Shown in pieces: positions 8,162 through 16,633 of a stretch of 64,000 nt of DNA. The translations under genes were made by a program, and so were the position numbers. The notes beneath the pieces were generated by a model that made no database searches, was not told the origin of the DNA, and saw nothing but the letters and a program-made list of their open reading frames with translations. The stretch is from DASVVT01 sp036386415 (lineage in GTDB: Bacteria > Acidobacteriota > Blastocatellia > Pyrinomonadales > Pyrinomonadaceae). Location: contig DASVVT010000008.1 of NCBI GenBank assembly GCA_036386415.1, positions 1-64,000 on the forward strand, written 5' to 3'. Within the stretch, counting starts at the first letter, position 1. Each line of letters opens with the position of its first letter.

Positions 8162-9343
8162 ATGACTCACGATAGTTCATTTGACCGCGTGACGCTGATT
8201 GTGCTGGATGGCTTGGGGGTCGGCGAGATGCCGGATGCGGCGGAGTGGGGTGATGTGGGCTCGGACACGCTGGGGCACATTGTGGAGTCGCAAGCGGTGC
8301 GGCTGCCGAACCTGCGTGGGTATGGCCTGGGCAACATTCGTGCGCTCCGTGATGTGCCACCTACGGAGACCCCGCGCGGCTCTTACGGGCGCTGTGCACT
8401 GCGCTCAAACGGCAAGGATACGACGACCGGCCACTGGGAGATGGCCGGGATCATACTGGAACAGGCTTTCCCGACCTACCCGGATGGTTTCCCGCCGGAG
8501 GTCATCGAGCGCTTCATCAAAGAGACGGGTGTCGCGGGCGTGCTCGGAAACGTCCCCGCTTCCGGCACGGAGATCATCAAGGAGTTGGGCGCAGAGCACG
8601 TCCGCACGGGTAAGCCCATCGTCTACACATCCGCCGATTCTGTTTTCCAGATCGCCGCGCATGAAGAGGTGATCCCGCTCGAGAAGCTTTATGAAATCTG
8701 CGAGACGGCGCGCGCCCTGCTCCGTGGCAAAGATGAAGTGGGACGCGTCATCGCGCGCCCCTTCACGGGCGAGGCGGGCGCTTTCCGGCGCACGGAGAAT
8801 CGCCATGATTACGCCGTGCCTCCACCGCGCGAGAATCTTTTGGTCGCGCTCTCTGAAGCCGGGCTCGACGTGGTCAGCATCGGCAAGATCGCTTCGATCT
8901 ACGATGCGCAGGGCGTAACTGAGGATTTGACGGCGAAGAACAACGAGCAATCTATAGATCAGACCATACGCGCTCTGAATGATAAGACGCGCGGCCTCAT
9001 CTTCTCGAACCTCGTCGATTTCGATATGCTCTACGGCCACCGGCGCGATGTGGCAGGCTATGCGCGCGCGCTTGAGCATTTCGACGCGCGCTTGCCGCAG
9101 ATTGAGGCCGCCATGCAGGAGGGCGACCTCTTCATCATCACTTCCGATCACGGCAACGATCCCACCTTTCGCGGCACAGATCACACGCGCGAATACGTGC
9201 CGCTCGTCGTCTACGGAAAGAGGGCACGCGCGGGCGTCAACCTGGGAACGCGCCGCTCGCTCGCAGACATAGGACAGACCATCGCCGCTAATTTCGGATT
9301 GCAGATAGCGGCTGGCGAAAGCTTTTTGCAGGAGATTGCCTGA
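8162..9343 (+). CDS. deoB: Phosphopentomutase
   Basis: About 393 residues, normal for DeoB. It opens with VTLIVLDGLGVGEMPDA and carries the alkaline-phosphatase-superfamily metal site: D in LDG, then FSNLVDFDMLYGHRRD, ITSDHGNDPT and TDHTREYVPL near the C-terminus. It interconverts (deoxy)ribose 1-phosphate and 5-phosphate in nucleoside catabolism, feeding DeoC and RpiB encoded further downstream. I start at ATG 8162 because the first 6 upstream codons come from the flanking repeat; GAGG precedes it by about 12 nt. Confidence 0.96.
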   Translation: MTHDSSFDRVTLIVLDGLGVGEMPDAAEWGDVGSDTLGHIVESQAVRLPNLRGYGLGNIRALRDVPPTETPRGSYGRCALRSNGKDTTTGHWEMAGIILEQAFPTYPDGFPPEVIERFIKETGVAGVLGNVPASGTEIIKELGAEHVRTGKPIVYTSADSVFQIAAHEEVIPLEKLYEICETARALLRGKDEVGRVIARPFTGEAGAFRRTENRHDYAVPPPRENLLVALSEAGLDVVSIGKIASIYDAQGVTEDLTAKNNEQSIDQTIRALNDKTRGLIFSNLVDFDMLYGHRRDVAGYARALEHFDARLPQIEAAMQEGDLFIITSDHGNDPTFRGTDHTREYVPLVVYGKRARAGVNLGTRRSLADIGQTIAANFGLQIAAGESFLQEIA

Positions 9344-9425
9344 GGCGTTGCGCTTCACCCGCGCCGCAGACGCCTTCGCCGCCGGAGCCGGACAGCACGA
9401 CGACATGACTTTGGTAATTATCAAA

Positions 9426-9538
9426 ACAGTAGACAGTACACAGTAGAAAAGGAAATCGGTTGCTGCGTTTAATGCTGAGCCTTTAAATCATAGTGGACAG
9501 CAAAGCAATACGCTCTTTCTTTCCTACTGACTACTTCC
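9426..9538. repeat. Imperfect inverted repeat of CAGTAGA/CTACTGA units
   Basis: The left arm (about 9426-9455) has repeated CAGTAGACAGTACACAGTAG; the right arm (about 9519-9538) has TTTCCTACTGACTACT. It lies between the convergent deoB and MBL genes, and the right arm overlaps the last codons of the MBL gene. Confidence 0.7.
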
Positions 9539-10424
9539 TTAGACTCCGGTGAATGATCTCTATCCAGCGCTCTGTATTGATGAAGCCGTTGCCCCATGAT
9601 TTCCACTCGGCGGGCAGCCCTTCGGCCTTGATCTGAGCCAGCGTCTTGCCTGCGGCCATGCGCTTGCGAACAATGTCGGTTGTTTCGACAAGCATGCGGT
9701 GGTAGAGCTTGAGGTCGTCCAAGGTCGAGAGCGGGCCGTGGCCTGGGATAATCTTCACGCCGGCGGGAAGCTTCGCGATAATCTCGGCGACGTTTTTCGT
9801 CACGCCTTCAACATCTCCGCCGCTATCCAGATCGACGAAGGGAAACATTCCCGCGAAGAAGTCGTCGCCCATGTGTACGACGTTCGAGCCCGTGAAGAAG
9901 ATCACGCTGTCGCCGTCCGTGTGCCCGTGTGGGAAATGTATGACGCGAATCTCTTCGCCGTTGAAGTGGACTGTGAGCGCGTCGTCAAAGGTGATGACGG
10001 GCAGCGCCTCTTTCGGCGAAGGCTTGACCGTTTCGCCCATCACTTTCTGCTCGGTCGAGAGGCGCTTGCGCACGTTGGTCTGCGCGATGACCGGAGCTTC
10101 GGGGCTGAACTGGGAGTTCCCGCCCGTGTGGTCGCCGTGCCAATGTGTGTTGAGCACGAACTTCAACTTGCCTTCGCCCAGCGACTTCAACGCCGCCCGA
10201 ATCTTCTCGGCCAGCGGCGCAAACTGATCGTCCACGATCAAAATACCGTCAGCCCCGACAGACACCCCTATGTTGCCGCCCGCGCCCACCAGCATATAGA
10301 CATTACCGGCGACTTTCGTCGCCTTAACCTCGACCTTCGAGAAATCATTATCCTGAGCCTGAACGGCTGAGACAGCGGTCAGACAAATCAAGAGCACGAC
10401 GTACATAAGTGCGAATCGCTTCAT
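9531..10424 (-). CDS. Exported MBL-fold metallo-hydrolase
   Basis: 297 residues with a signal peptide (MKRFALMYVVLLICLTAVSA) and a metallo-beta-lactamase fold. Zinc ligands are HWHGDH near residue 94, the histidine of PHGHTDGDS, and PGHGPLS. This layout is typical of secreted MBL hydrolases of the broad Blh/quinoprotein-relay type; the substrate cannot be read from sequence. The start at 10424 places the signal peptide first and has GGAG about 10 nt upstream. Confidence 0.85.
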   Translation of the reverse strand: MKRFALMYVVLLICLTAVSAVQAQDNDFSKVEVKATKVAGNVYMLVGAGGNIGVSVGADGILIVDDQFAPLAEKIRAALKSLGEGKLKFVLNTHWHGDHTGGNSQFSPEAPVIAQTNVRKRLSTEQKVMGETVKPSPKEALPVITFDDALTVHFNGEEIRVIHFPHGHTDGDSVIFFTGSNVVHMGDDFFAGMFPFVDLDSGGDVEGVTKNVAEIIAKLPAGVKIIPGHGPLSTLDDLKLYHRMLVETTDIVRKRMAAGKTLAQIKAEGLPAEWKSWGNGFINTERWIEIIHRSLRK

Positions 10425-10440
10425 AAAAGTTTTCTCCAAA

Positions 10441-10504
10441 AGAAGTACTGAGTGCTGAGTACTGAGTAAGAGAAAGAGTTCTTAACTCAGTACTCAGTAC
10501 TTCT
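10441..10504. repeat. Inverted repeat of ACTGAGT units
   Basis: AGAAGTACTGAGT...ACTGAGTAAG (10441-10470) pairs with CTTAACTCAG...ACTTCT (10481-10504) over a 10-nt loop. It lies between two co-directional minus-strand genes (hpt and MBL). Confidence 0.85.
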
Positions 10505-11073
10505 CACTGTATTTCAGGGTCTTTGATGACCGCTATGTAGGGCAGATTGCGATAGCGTTCGGCGAAGTCCAGACCGTAGCCGACGACGAAGGCATCCGGT
10601 ATGCTGAACCCCAGGTAGTCGATTTCGACCGCGCGCTGGCGGCGCTCGTGCTTATCCAGGAGCGCGACGAGTTTGACGCTCGACGCGCCACGCGCGTGCA
10701 GGTTGGCAAGCAGGTACGAGAGCGTCAGTCCCGTATCGACGATGTCTTCGACGACGATGATGTCGCGACCTTCAATCGGCACGTCAAGGTCTTTGACGAT
10801 ACGCACTTCGCCTGAGGTGCGCGTGGAGACTCCATAGCTGGAGATCGCCATAAACTCCACGCCGAGCCTGATGTCTATCGCGCGCAAGAGATCACTCAGA
10901 AAAAGGCACGCACCCTTGAGCACCCCTATGAGCAAGGGGTTGCGTCCCGCGTAATCATGCGCGATCTGTGCGCCAAGCTCGCCGATACGCGTTTGAATCT
11001 GTTCGGCGGAAAAGAGCGGTTCGAGATTCGGGTTGCTGAACTCCGACGCGACGTGTGCGGAAGAAGTAGCCAA
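10504..11073 (-). CDS. hpt: Hypoxanthine phosphoribosyltransferase
   Basis: 189 residues. The PRPP-binding motif is VVEDIVDTGLTLSYL, preceded by the flexible-loop segment FMAISSYGVSTRTSGEV; FVVGYGLDFAERYRNLPYIAV closes the active site, as in HPRT/Hpt enzymes. It salvages hypoxanthine and guanine to IMP and GMP. Translation starts at a TTG with GGAGG about 7 nt upstream. It fits with the neighbouring nucleoside-salvage genes. Confidence 0.95.
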   Translation of the reverse strand: MATSSAHVASEFSNPNLEPLFSAEQIQTRIGELGAQIAHDYAGRNPLLIGVLKGACLFLSDLLRAIDIRLGVEFMAISSYGVSTRTSGEVRIVKDLDVPIEGRDIIVVEDIVDTGLTLSYLLANLHARGASSVKLVALLDKHERRQRAVEIDYLGFSIPDAFVVGYGLDFAERYRNLPYIAVIKDPEIQ

Positions 11074-11153
11074 TAGAGCCTCCGTGTAAAAGTTCGATTC
11101 GTTCGCTCACCATCCGTCCGGCTCAAAGAGGCCGACGATTAAGAGCTTCAAGC

Positions 11154-11258
11154 GAAGAGTTAACCGGGGATGGGCAGGATGAAGAAGCAATGAGGAATGA
11201 AAAGCAGATTGTCTTTCATTCCTCATTGCTTTGATCCTCTGCATCCCTGGTTTAGCTC
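11154..11258. repeat. Long imperfect inverted repeat between divergent genes
   Basis: Left arm about 11154-11202 (GAAGAGTTAACCGGGGATG...GCAATGAGGAATGAAA) pairs with right arm about 11215-11258 with few mismatches. It sits between the divergently transcribed hpt and 5'-nucleotidase genes, so it cannot be a terminator for either. Confidence 0.85.
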
Positions 11259-11383
11259 TTCCCGTAATCAACTGCTCGCTTCGATGGCAGACGCTTTCCA
11301 TGGCGAAATAATCTGTTTCGCGATAGACTTTGCGTCGGCTCGCTTGTTCTCGACATACTATTGAAGGACACTCCGCAGGTCAA

Positions 11384-12346
11384 ATGCTTCTCAAGCGAAA
11401 AGAGTTAAAAGCTGAACGCGCATCCGGCCATACGTGCGCACCTCTGTTGCTGCTTTGCCTGTTTTTCTTGAGCGCGCACAGTATCCTCGCGCAGCAAGGA
11501 AAGCCTGCACCAGCGCCCGTAGTCTCGACGCCGCCTTCGACCGGCAGTACGACGGCGCAGCAGCCCGCCGCAAGCAGTAACAAACCTTCCCCGACGCTGG
11601 ACATTGACGCGCGCGCCAGCGAGCAGGCCATCGACGGCAGTATCCCGGACGATCCGGCTGTCAATGCTGTGCTCGCTCCTTATAAGGGGAAGGTGCGGGA
11701 GCTTGAGAGCCCTATCGGAAAACTGGAAGGCGATCTGAGCAAGGGGGGAATGGGCGGCGGCTCGCTCGGCAATTTCGTCGCCGATGCGCTGCGCTTGCGC
11801 GCGCAGGTCAAACTAGGGAAACCAGTCCTGCTCGCCGTCATCAACAGCAGCGGCCTGCGTAAAAACAGGATCGCGGCGGGCAACATTTCGACCGCAGACA
11901 TCTTCCAGCTTCTACCGTTTGAAAATGCTCTCGTCACACTCGATCTGAGCGGCGAGCAGCTACGGCGCTTTCTTGACGTGACGGTCGAGCGGCGCGACGC
12001 GCAATCGGGCGCTCGCATCACGTATCGCAACAGCGCCGAGAAGAAGAAGAATGAGATCGTCAACGTCAAACTCGGCGCGGGCGCAGACGAAAAAGAGATC
12101 GACCCGAAGGCCACTTACACCATCGTAACCATCGACTACCTGGTCAAACGCGGCGGCGATTACAGCGTCTTGCAGGAGGGAAAGAACGTCAGAGAGTTGG
12201 GTCTGACGATGCGCGACGCCGTTCTCGATCACGTCAAGGCGGAGACGGCGGCAGGACGATCCGTTAAGGCTATGCTCGACGGGCGCTTTCGTTATGAGCG
12301 GAATGATCCGGCCAGAAAGCCCGACGAAGCGGAGGAGCCAAGATGA
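11384..12346 (+). CDS. Exported 5'-nucleotidase C-terminal-domain protein
   Basis: 320 residues: signal peptide (CAPLLLLCLFFLSAHS..), a Pro/Ala/Thr-rich linker, then only the 5'-nucleotidase C-terminal (substrate-binding) domain, with GGGSLGNFVADALR, the N-S-S-G-L-R motif and GNISTADIFQLLPFEN. There is no metallophosphatase domain. The next gene, starting in the stop codon (ATGA overlap), supplies it. In canonical UshA-type enzymes the order on one chain is the reverse. The two products probably assemble in the periplasm to hydrolyse nucleotides. Confidence 0.85.
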   Translation: MLLKRKELKAERASGHTCAPLLLLCLFFLSAHSILAQQGKPAPAPVVSTPPSTGSTTAQQPAASSNKPSPTLDIDARASEQAIDGSIPDDPAVNAVLAPYKGKVRELESPIGKLEGDLSKGGMGGGSLGNFVADALRLRAQVKLGKPVLLAVINSSGLRKNRIAAGNISTADIFQLLPFENALVTLDLSGEQLRRFLDVTVERRDAQSGARITYRNSAEKKKNEIVNVKLGAGADEKEIDPKATYTIVTIDYLVKRGGDYSVLQEGKNVRELGLTMRDAVLDHVKAETAAGRSVKAMLDGRFRYERNDPARKPDEAEEPR

Positions 12347-13329
12347 TTACACGGCGAAGATTTCTAGCGCATTCAGCAGCCTGCGGCGCTGCCAGCATCG
12401 CGCTCGCGCCTGCCGGTCTACTGGCTGCCGCAGGCTCGCCGCTCTCCAAGGCAGCGCTCACCGCTCCACTCATCGAGCCGAAAGCGGGCGAGACGCTGAT
12501 CACCATTCTGCACACCAACGACCAGCATTCACAGATCGACCCGCTCCCGGCAAACGACCCCACGTATGGAGGGAAGGGCGGCGTGGCGCGCCGCGCTACA
12601 CTGGTCAAGCGCATCCGCACAGAGAATGCCAACACCCTGCTCGTCGATGCGGGCGATGTGTTTCAGGGAACGCCCTATTTCAATCTCTATCGTGGCGAGG
12701 TGGAGTATAAAGCGATGTCTGCCGTCGGCTATGACGCGGCGACGATTGGCAATCACGATTTCGACAACGGCGTCGAAGCGCTCGCCGCAGCGATGAAGTT
12801 CGCCAACTTCGATTTCGTCTCCGCCAACTACGACGTGCGTGGCACGGCCATTGAGAAGCGCGTCAAGCCTTACGTCGTGCGGCAGCTCGCAGGCGTACGC
12901 GTCGGCATCTTCGGCCTCGGCATCAAGCTCGAAGGCTTGAATCCGCCTGAAAGCTTCAAGGGTGTCACGTACATGGACCCTGTGCGCATGGCGCGTGGCT
13001 CCGTGCGCGTCCTGCGCGAGCGCGAAGGCTGCGCGATGGTCATCTGCCTCTCGCACCTTGGCTACTACCCGAAGCCGGACAAGGACGAGATCGGAGATAC
13101 ACAGGTCGTCGCGCAAGTAGATGGGATAGACTTCATCGCCAGCGGCCACACGCACACCTTCATGAAGACGCCCGTGGTCGCCCGTCAGCCCTCCGGCAAC
13201 AACACGGTCATCTTCCAGGTGGGGAAAAGCGGCATCTACCTTGGCCGCGTCGATTTCACAGTGCGCGCCAGGCGCGTCACAGCTTCAGCCGGGCGTCTGC
13301 TGGATTTGCGCGACGATTCGCTCACATAG
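12343..13329 (+). CDS. Tat-exported metallophosphoesterase (5'-nucleotidase catalytic domain)
   Basis: 328 residues. The N-terminus MITRRRFLAHSAACG is a twin-arginine signal. The catalytic domain carries LHTNDQHSQIDP, VDAGDVFQGTPYF, GNHDFDNG, SHLGYYPKPD and ASGHTHTF, the five metal-binding blocks of the 5'-nucleotidase/UshA family. It lacks the C-terminal domain, which the overlapping upstream gene encodes. Tat export suggests cytoplasmic metal loading while the partner goes by Sec. Confidence 0.9.
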   Translation: MITRRRFLAHSAACGAASIALAPAGLLAAAGSPLSKAALTAPLIEPKAGETLITILHTNDQHSQIDPLPANDPTYGGKGGVARRATLVKRIRTENANTLLVDAGDVFQGTPYFNLYRGEVEYKAMSAVGYDAATIGNHDFDNGVEALAAAMKFANFDFVSANYDVRGTAIEKRVKPYVVRQLAGVRVGIFGLGIKLEGLNPPESFKGVTYMDPVRMARGSVRVLREREGCAMVICLSHLGYYPKPDKDEIGDTQVVAQVDGIDFIASGHTHTFMKTPVVARQPSGNNTVIFQVGKSGIYLGRVDFTVRARRVTASAGRLLDLRDDSLT

Positions 13330-13403
13330 CCAGCGCCTCAAAGCCTGATCCCTGGGTCTTCAGTTAAGTGACGGGTGGCGAAAATTCATTACAGAGTAGT
13401 AGA

Positions 13404-13437
13404 GATGGCGCAGAGATCAAAATTTCTCTGCGCCATC
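13404..13437. repeat. Perfect 13-bp stem-loop downstream of the metallophosphoesterase gene
   Basis: GATGGCGCAGAGA (13404-13416) and TCTCTGCGCCATC (13425-13437) form a perfect stem with an 8-nt A/T loop. No T-run follows. It could still slow transcription or stabilise the mRNA end. Confidence 0.75.
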
Positions 13438-13553
13438 TTCGTGCCATCGGTGTCTAAAGGTGCATGCGCCGTGCAATTTGCTCAGGTGAAGTCGTTCTAA
13501 AAACACTGACGAGTTGTTCTATCTTTTTAAAGCATCACCTGTAGGAGACTAAG

Positions 13554-14303
13554 ATGAAAAACAGTTGCCACCTTGCGATACTATCTTCAGTTGCGCTCAC
13601 ACTTTTCATTGCCACCTCGTGCGCGCCGAAAAATCTGACACGCGTCGCCGTCATGGGCGATGCAAATCTCCAGGCACAACCTGACACAGCGGTAGTCATT
13701 CTCTCCGTCATCACCCAGAGCAAGCAGGCTGTGGTTGCCCAGCAAGAGAACGCGCGTAAGAGCGATGCTGTGATAAATGCTGTTAAGACAACAGCCGGGT
13801 CTAACCCGGAGATCAAGACGAGCGATTACAGATTGCAACCGCAACAGACTTACTCGGACAATCGCATGCCTTCCATCATCGGCTATGAAGCGCGCAATAC
13901 GGTGTCGGTCAGAATGTACGACATTAATCAGGTCGGCGCGGTCATCGATGCAGCTTCGCGTGCCGGGGCCAACAGCGTCGAAAGCGTCTCCTTCATTCTG
14001 CGCGAAGACAATGCGGCACGCGGCCAAACCCTCGCGGAAGCAACGCGGCAGGCGATGATTAAAGCGCAATCTATCGCGCAGGCGCTCGGCGGGCGTATCG
14101 TGCGTGTGGTCGAAGAGCACGAAGCGGGCGCGACGAATCGCCCGCCAACCACTGACTATAATGCCAACATGAGCGGGGAAGAGAACATGGCTTTGAGTTC
14201 GGCTTACAAAAGCGCAGCCAGATACGCAACGCCCGTCGAAGCGGGCGCTTTGAACGTCAGGTCGCAGGTGCAGTTGGTCGTGGAAATCGAAGCGCGTCCG
14301 TAA
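13554..14303 (+). CDS. SIMPL-domain (DUF541) lipoprotein
   Basis: 249 residues. A lipoprotein-like signal ends in ATSC near residue 23. The rest is a SIMPL domain: VMGDANLQAQPDTAVVILSVITQ, IKTSDYRLQPQQTYSDN, GYEARNTVSVRMYDINQVGAVIDAA and a helix ending in AQSIAQALGGRIVRVVE. The family is periplasmic; its role, often linked to envelope stress, is poorly known. An AGGAG precedes the ATG by about 8 nt. Confidence 0.85.
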   Translation: MKNSCHLAILSSVALTLFIATSCAPKNLTRVAVMGDANLQAQPDTAVVILSVITQSKQAVVAQQENARKSDAVINAVKTTAGSNPEIKTSDYRLQPQQTYSDNRMPSIIGYEARNTVSVRMYDINQVGAVIDAASRAGANSVESVSFILREDNAARGQTLAEATRQAMIKAQSIAQALGGRIVRVVEEHEAGATNRPPTTDYNANMSGEENMALSSAYKSAARYATPVEAGALNVRSQVQLVVEIEARP

Positions 14304-14533
14304 TCCTTACGTAGCTGAACGCGATGGTCGCTTGTAAGCGAGCGCAAAGGCGTCTCGCCGTGAACCCTGTGTGTCGCATGTACGAGATGAAGAACAGCAT
14401 CTCCATGCATGCCATCGTCAAGCTTCACGCACACGTCGTGATGCGCAGTATGAAATCCTTTGCGGGTCAGGTATATTTTCTCGACCCTCGGAAGTGCGTT
14501 GACCGGGAGCACAATTCTGCCATTATTCAGCTT

Positions 14534-14902
14534 ATGGCTAGATTCTTCTCATTGATCGCATCGCCAGCCGGATTGCTCTACCTGTTCCTGCTGCTCACGC
14601 AGCCCATCAATGGCCTGTACGACGCAAGCCAGGTGGAAGTGCCAGGTCTCTACAGGCTGCTCTACGTTCTCGGTTTTATCTGGGTCATTGGATGGTGGCT
14701 ACAGCAAGACAGTCGCAGGCATGGGTTCAAATGGGTTTATGACCTGGGACTCTTTTTATACATAGCGTGGCCGATCATCCTTCCCTATTACTTATTCAAG
14801 ACGCGAGGGCTCAAGGCCCTGCTCACGATCCTGATCTTCCTTGCCGTTTATTTAGGAGCGTATATTATTGGCGTGATTATCTATTTCGTTATGGGTCTTT
14901 AG
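14534..14902 (+). CDS. Small integral membrane protein of unknown function
   Basis: 122 residues with about three to four hydrophobic segments (SPAGLLYLFLLL, LYRLLYVLGFIWVIGWWL, YDLGLFLYIAWPIILPYYLF, LLTILIFLAVYLGAYIIGVIIYF). The frame is open upstream, but the hydrophobic protein clearly begins at ATG 14534. I do not recognise the family. It directly precedes rpiB. Confidence 0.65.
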   Translation: MARFFSLIASPAGLLYLFLLLTQPINGLYDASQVEVPGLYRLLYVLGFIWVIGWWLQQDSRRHGFKWVYDLGLFLYIAWPIILPYYLFKTRGLKALLTILIFLAVYLGAYIIGVIIYFVMGL

Positions 14903-14929
14903 CTCGTTGATGTCCAATTAAGCAACATT

Positions 14930-15772
14930 ATGGCGACAGATGACTCCACACGCGACCGCGTTCGCGCCTTAGTCCGCAATGTGCTCGAAAACGCGCTCCC
15001 CGCAGAAGAGACTGCGGGCGGCACGACTCCCGTCAATCCGCAGCCGTCAGGCGAGCCTCTTTCGTCTACAGCTTCATCCACGCCGAGCCGCTTCATCAAC
15101 ACCATCTCCGAACAATCTTCCGGCGCGGCTCGTGAAGAGGCCATCGCGCGCGACGAATCTTCCAAGATGGTCATCACGGAAACAGACGTGCAGGGGCTTG
15201 AAGAAGGCGCACGGCTGCGCATTGCGGAGGGCGCGCGCCTGACGCCGCTCGCCGCAGACATAGTGCGCGAGCGCCGCATAGAGCTGGTGCGACGCACGTC
15301 GCGTCGCGGCAAGAGTGCGGCACGCCTCATCGCCGTCGGCGCTGATCATGGCGGCTACGCGATGAAGGAGGAGCTGAAAACATTTCTCGCGGAGCTGGGT
15401 CACCACGTGCGCGACTACGGCACGGATTCCGAAGAGGCCGTTGATTACCCTGACATCGCCCATGCGGTCGCGCGCGCCGTCGCAGATGCTCAGGCCGAAG
15501 TCGGCATCATCATCGACGGTGCGGGCGTGGGCTCGGCCATGACGGCCAACAAAGTGCCGGGCGTGCGCGCCGCCGCCTGCTACACGGTCGCGCTCGCACG
15601 CAACTCACGCGAGCACAACGACGCCAATGTCCTCACCCTCGGAAGCAAAAGCATCACCACGGCAGAGATGCGCGAGATCGTGCGCACCTGGCTGGCGACG
15701 GAGATTAATGAGGAGCGCCACCGCAAGCGCGTCGCCAAGATCGTGGCGATTGAGCGACAGTACAACTCCTGA
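14930..15772 (+). CDS. rpiB: RpiB-type ribose-5-phosphate isomerase with a long N-terminal extension
   Basis: 280 residues; the RpiB domain is residues about 131-280 (VGADHGGYAMKEELK, DYGTDS, VDYPDIA, ANKVPGVRAA, HNDANVLTLG), and plain RpiB is about 145 residues. The extension starts with an amphipathic helix (STRDRVRALVRNVLEN), a disordered linker and a motif VITETDVQGLEEGARLR..GARLTPLA like that in microcompartment proteins such as EutT. This resembles encapsulated RpiB enzymes of sugar-phosphate-utilising microcompartments. The usual catalytic-cysteine loop (CGTGIG in E. coli) reads DGAGVG here. Confidence 0.85.
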   Translation: MATDDSTRDRVRALVRNVLENALPAEETAGGTTPVNPQPSGEPLSSTASSTPSRFINTISEQSSGAAREEAIARDESSKMVITETDVQGLEEGARLRIAEGARLTPLAADIVRERRIELVRRTSRRGKSAARLIAVGADHGGYAMKEELKTFLAELGHHVRDYGTDSEEAVDYPDIAHAVARAVADAQAEVGIIIDGAGVGSAMTANKVPGVRAAACYTVALARNSREHNDANVLTLGSKSITTAEMREIVRTWLATEINEERHRKRVAKIVAIERQYNS

Positions 15773-15812
15773 GCGCGCAGGCTTCATCAGATCGTAGTGG
15801 AGGTGATAGAGA

Positions 15813-16421
15813 ATGAACACCGTCAAAAAGATCACGGTCGTCTCCCTGGTTCTGCTCTCGTTCGTATTTGCCGCTTTTCGCCTCACGTCGTCTTATGCGC
15901 GCGAAGGGACGGCCACGATCCCGCCCGTACACGTTCCGAGCGCGCCCGAACTGAAAGACATACGCGACTATAAAGCCTGGACGCGAGTGCATCCGACGGC
16001 GCTCAAGCTCCCTACTCCGCTCGATATCTTATGCGCCATGCCGACTCCGCCGCGAAGTATCGAATCTTCCCAAAACCCGCACAGGAGAAGATATTTCGTC
16101 GTCTACGTCAACGAAACCGGACGCGAGGCGATGATGTCGCAGTTGAAGCCAGCCTTTCCCGAAGGCTCGATCATCGTCAAGGAGAAACTGGAAGCCCTTG
16201 AAGACACCTCGCCGGAGATGCTCACGGTGATGGCTAAACGCGAGAAGGGGTTCAACCCGGAGAGCGGAGACTGGGAATACATGGTCGTCTCAGGCTCACG
16301 TACGAAGATCGAAGGACGTGGGAAACTGGCAAACTGCCAATCGTGCCACGTGTTAAAGGGCGAGACGGATTACGTCTTCCGCAGTTATCTTCCAGAGTCG
16401 GTGCGGGAGAAACTGCGTTAA
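15813..16421 (+). CDS. Cytochrome P460-like c-type haem protein
   Basis: 202 residues: N-terminal signal anchor (ITVVSLVLLSFVFAAF), a body with RYFVVYVNETGREAM, EGSIIVKEKLE and GDWEYMVVSGSRTKIEGRG, and a single haem-binding motif CQSCH near residue 180. This arrangement matches the cytochrome P460 family, periplasmic haem proteins with various redox roles. The substrate is unknown. The AGGTG-type ribosome-binding site lies about 9 nt before the ATG. Confidence 0.78.
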   Translation: MNTVKKITVVSLVLLSFVFAAFRLTSSYAREGTATIPPVHVPSAPELKDIRDYKAWTRVHPTALKLPTPLDILCAMPTPPRSIESSQNPHRRRYFVVYVNETGREAMMSQLKPAFPEGSIIVKEKLEALEDTSPEMLTVMAKREKGFNPESGDWEYMVVSGSRTKIEGRGKLANCQSCHVLKGETDYVFRSYLPESVREKLR

Positions 16422-16454
16422 CTCGAAACACTAGAGACGGCACACGAGCAATGA

Positions 16455-16550
16455 GCCATCCACGAAACGGCACGAAGCGACACGAAATAAACGAAGAACC
16501 CTCAGGTTGCTTCGTGTTTGATTCGTGTTGCTTCCTGGATCGTGTTTTCG
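16455..16550. repeat. Imperfect inverted repeat of CACGAAA units
   Basis: The left arm has CACGAAACGGCACGAAGCG..ACACGAAAT (16455-16490); the right arm is its approximate reverse complement (CTTCGTGTTTGATTCGTGTT.., to 16550). It lies between the co-directional cytochrome and VOC genes. Confidence 0.75.
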
Positions 16551-16633
16551 GTTCGTACTGTTTTCATAGGTTTTGGTTTGGCCGGTAGCGCACAGTCATC
16601 GTAAGACCGTGCTCCCTCGAAGAGACTGCCTCC

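Noticed and set aside
8405..9424. 339-codon frame antisense to deoB
   Set aside because: The plus strand encodes an unmistakable phosphopentomutase; long antisense frames are expected in high-GC coding DNA.
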